From positions 186,001-250,000 of the forward strand of contig NZ_CANMTH010000006.1 in NCBI RefSeq assembly GCF_947500765.1: 64,000 nucleotides of DNA, in the 5' to 3' direction. A program made the translations under genes and the position numbers. Position 1 is the stretch's first letter; every line of letters begins with the position of its first letter. Positions 62,854 to 64,000 of this stretch are shown one piece after another. The stretch is from an uncultured Formosa sp. (GTDB taxonomy: Bacteria > Bacteroidota > Bacteroidia > Flavobacteriales > Flavobacteriaceae). The notes beneath the pieces are model-generated. The model saw nothing but the letters and a program-made list of their open reading frames with translations. It was not told where the DNA came from and searched no databases.

Positions 62854-63340
62854 AATAATGGTTGTTCGCAACGCAAATCCTCGTTATAAAATACACACAC
62901 ATAAAAACTTACGACTAGTCTGCTCTTACCTTAGATGTTTTTTAACCCCAACAGACACAGCACTGATATAAAAAGAACGCAATACCCAAAAACGCACAAA
63001 AATAGTTATGTGAACCTTTACCAATATGCACAGGTTTTGACACCCCGTTTTGACACACCGTGACACAAATTGACACACCATGAACGGTTAAGCACACACT
63101 TGAACGTTCTTGATACAAAACAGGTATTTTCTAGGGGTTTTGTTCGAGTCTTGTTCGAGTCTCCTTCGGGAACGCTTCGAGTGTATAATTTAAAAATGGA
63201 ACGTTTTACAAGAGAAATACAAACTAGCCCCAAATAACACAAGATATGCACATTTTTCTGGCGGCTAAAAAAAATTAGAAATGCATGTTTTTATTAAAAA
63301 AAAAATCGGAAAGTTAATAGACGTTATGTGTTGTACCGTT
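62854..63340. other. Non-coding gap with short repeats
   Basis: About 490 nt without a gene. It holds an attC-spacer-like AAATCCTCG near 62876, a set of TGACAC repeats (63038-63076), a doubled TTGTTCGAGTC (near 63140-63160), and ACGTTATG at 63320. I found no integrase or other coding sequence on either strand. Confidence 0.45.
63038..63076 (+). repeat. Four phased TGACAC repeats
   Basis: TGACAC occurs at 63038, 63051, 63061 and 63071, the last three exactly 10 bp apart, so on one face of the helix. Surrounding bases are partly shared (TTTTGACAC, TTGACACACC). A binding site for a multimeric protein is possible. Confidence 0.55.
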
Positions 63341-63488
63341 TCAACTTATTTAAACTAAAACGCTGTCTTTTTTATGGTTGCCCCCCCTATTCTTGTATTA
63401 ATATAAAACATTATATTTATTCTTCTAAATAAATAATATCCAATTATTTTATCGAGATAACCCTATTTTTATTTTGGATAAAAGGAGT
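63341..63488 (+). repeat. Direct repeat, copy 3 (diverged)
   Basis: About 148 nt resembling 51301-51445, more diverged in the left part but strongly conserved in the 55-bp core. It lacks the GH30 3' end. Confidence 0.8.
63434..63488 (+). other. attI-like insertion site, copy 3
   Basis: The 55-bp core differs from copy 1 at only four positions. It ends GGAGTT, and a new cassette (GTTGTAGTGC) begins there. Confidence 0.65.
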
Positions 63489-63538
63489 TGTAGTGCATTT
63501 AAGGATACCGAACAACCATTGAACAAAAAAATTATAAA

Positions 63539-63967
63539 ATGAAAACTTACAAATCAAAATTTGGATATGAAATAATAGTATTTCTTACACTATTATTCGG
63601 ATCAATTATTGGATTTATGCTTTATAAAAATGAACCATTGAAAGCAATAGTTTCGGTTGGCGGAATCTTTTCATTGGTTTACGGACTTTGCTTATATCTA
63701 AACTTTTCGACTGAATACACAATTAGCAACAATCATATATTAAAAGTAAAATGTGGATTTTTTTATAACAAATCGTTCGATATTAATAAAATAAAATCAA
63801 TAGCAAAAAGTAATAATTTGATTTCATCTCCTGCCCCATCATTGGACAGAATTAAGTTGACTTATAGGAATTTTGACTTGATTGTAATCTCACCTAAAGA
63901 CAAAATTAGGTTTGCGAGGGAATTGACCAAGTTGAATCCCGAAATTGAAAATAAATTGACTGAATAA
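63539..63967 (+). CDS. Cassette 10: membrane protein with PH-like domain
   Basis: A 142-residue protein: two transmembrane helices (about residues 12-30 and 37-55), then a bacterial PH-like domain ('TEYTISNNHILKVKCGFFYNKSFDINKIKSI', 'LDRIKLTYRNFDLIVISPKDKIRF'; parts quoted). Similar small proteins occur widely as single cargo genes. It starts 51 nt after the attI-like GTT. Confidence 0.72.
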   Translation: MKTYKSKFGYEIIVFLTLLFGSIIGFMLYKNEPLKAIVSVGGIFSLVYGLCLYLNFSTEYTISNNHILKVKCGFFYNKSFDINKIKSIAKSNNLISSPAPSLDRIKLTYRNFDLIVISPKDKIRFARELTKLNPEIENKLTE

Positions 63968-63968
63968 A

Positions 63969-64000
63969 AAACATCGCGAATAAAATATGATATTATCGTC
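63969..64000 (+). repeat. attC-like site 10, cut by the window end
   Basis: AAACATCGCGAATAAAATATG starts directly after the stop of cassette 10, as AACATCGTGTATAAAAAATTGC does in site 3. The rest is outside the window. Confidence 0.5.

Noticed and set aside
63139..63185. TTGTTCGAGTC motif twice, like a tRNA T-loop
   Set aside because: No flanking complementary T-stem, anticodon arm or acceptor end could be found, so it is not a tRNA gene or clear tRNA fragment.
63018..63251. A 77-codon minus-strand frame upstream of the third attI-like site, where an integrase would be expected
   Set aside because: It is Cys/Arg/Thr-rich with no tyrosine-recombinase motif and covers the TGACAC repeats; not coding in my view.
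51300..64000. CRISPR array
   Set aside because: The repeated sequences are long imperfect palindromes separated by genes, not short identical repeats with even spacers.

Overview
This is an AT-rich window from a marine-type Flavobacteriaceae (Bacteroidota) genome. The evidence is two TonB-dependent receptors with carboxypeptidase-like N-terminal domains, a type IX secretion C-terminal domain, several DUF families typical of flavobacteria, promoter boxes of the TAnnTTTG type, and an almost complete lack of Shine-Dalgarno sequences. No rRNA, tRNA, CRISPR array or prophage was seen.

Positions 1-26.5 kb are mostly core genome. They hold the thrA(end)-thrB-thrC operon, gcvT, an epimerase, a pterin dehydratase, yebC, a DUF3050 protein and an SMR transporter. 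A minus-strand operon follows with kdsB, a HAD phosphatase, a KdnB-like iron-dependent dehydrogenase and an acyltransferase, which suggests modified Kdo/lipid A chemistry. Next come a DUF937 protein, a small-protein/TonB-receptor cassette with His/Asp-rich segments (metal uptake), folE, lolD-CPBP-TIGR02757, an S10 peptidase, and the minus-strand set zapB-like - zapA - 6S RNA - rny. An M23 peptidase and a second TonB receptor close the section.

Positions 26.5-51.2 kb are accessory. They contain small membrane or secreted proteins of unknown function, decayed genes (a frameshifted paralogue, an IS3-family transposase relic, a lipoprotein pseudogene), tandem lipoprotein paralogues, an ankyrin lipoprotein followed by a LytS/LytTR-type two-component pair, an AraC regulator, a 3-hydroxyacyl-CoA dehydrogenase, an aspartyl protease operon, a methyltransferase, a T9SS-secreted repeat protein and a GH30 glycosidase lipoprotein. 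A structured flavobacterial intergenic element lies near 43.95 kb.

Positions 51.4-62.1 kb, continuing from 63.4 kb to the window end, form the most interesting part. Short single-gene units, all on the plus strand, are separated by 80-140 nt imperfect palindromes. Each palindrome starts at or just after a stop codon with a version of TAACACCGTATATAA and ends with ACGTTR just before the next start codon. In at least five units the start (GTT...) is the reverse complement of the left end of the same unit's palindrome. This is the defining property of integron gene cassettes with attC sites. A 55-bp sequence ending in GGAGTT occurs three times (51391, 55646, 63434), each time directly before a cassette, and behaves like an attI or primary insertion site. 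No integrase gene is visible, so within the window this is an integron-like array without integrase. Cassette cargo includes a 1078-aa helicase that may be a defence gene, a DHIRERH-motif protein, and several small membrane or secreted proteins.
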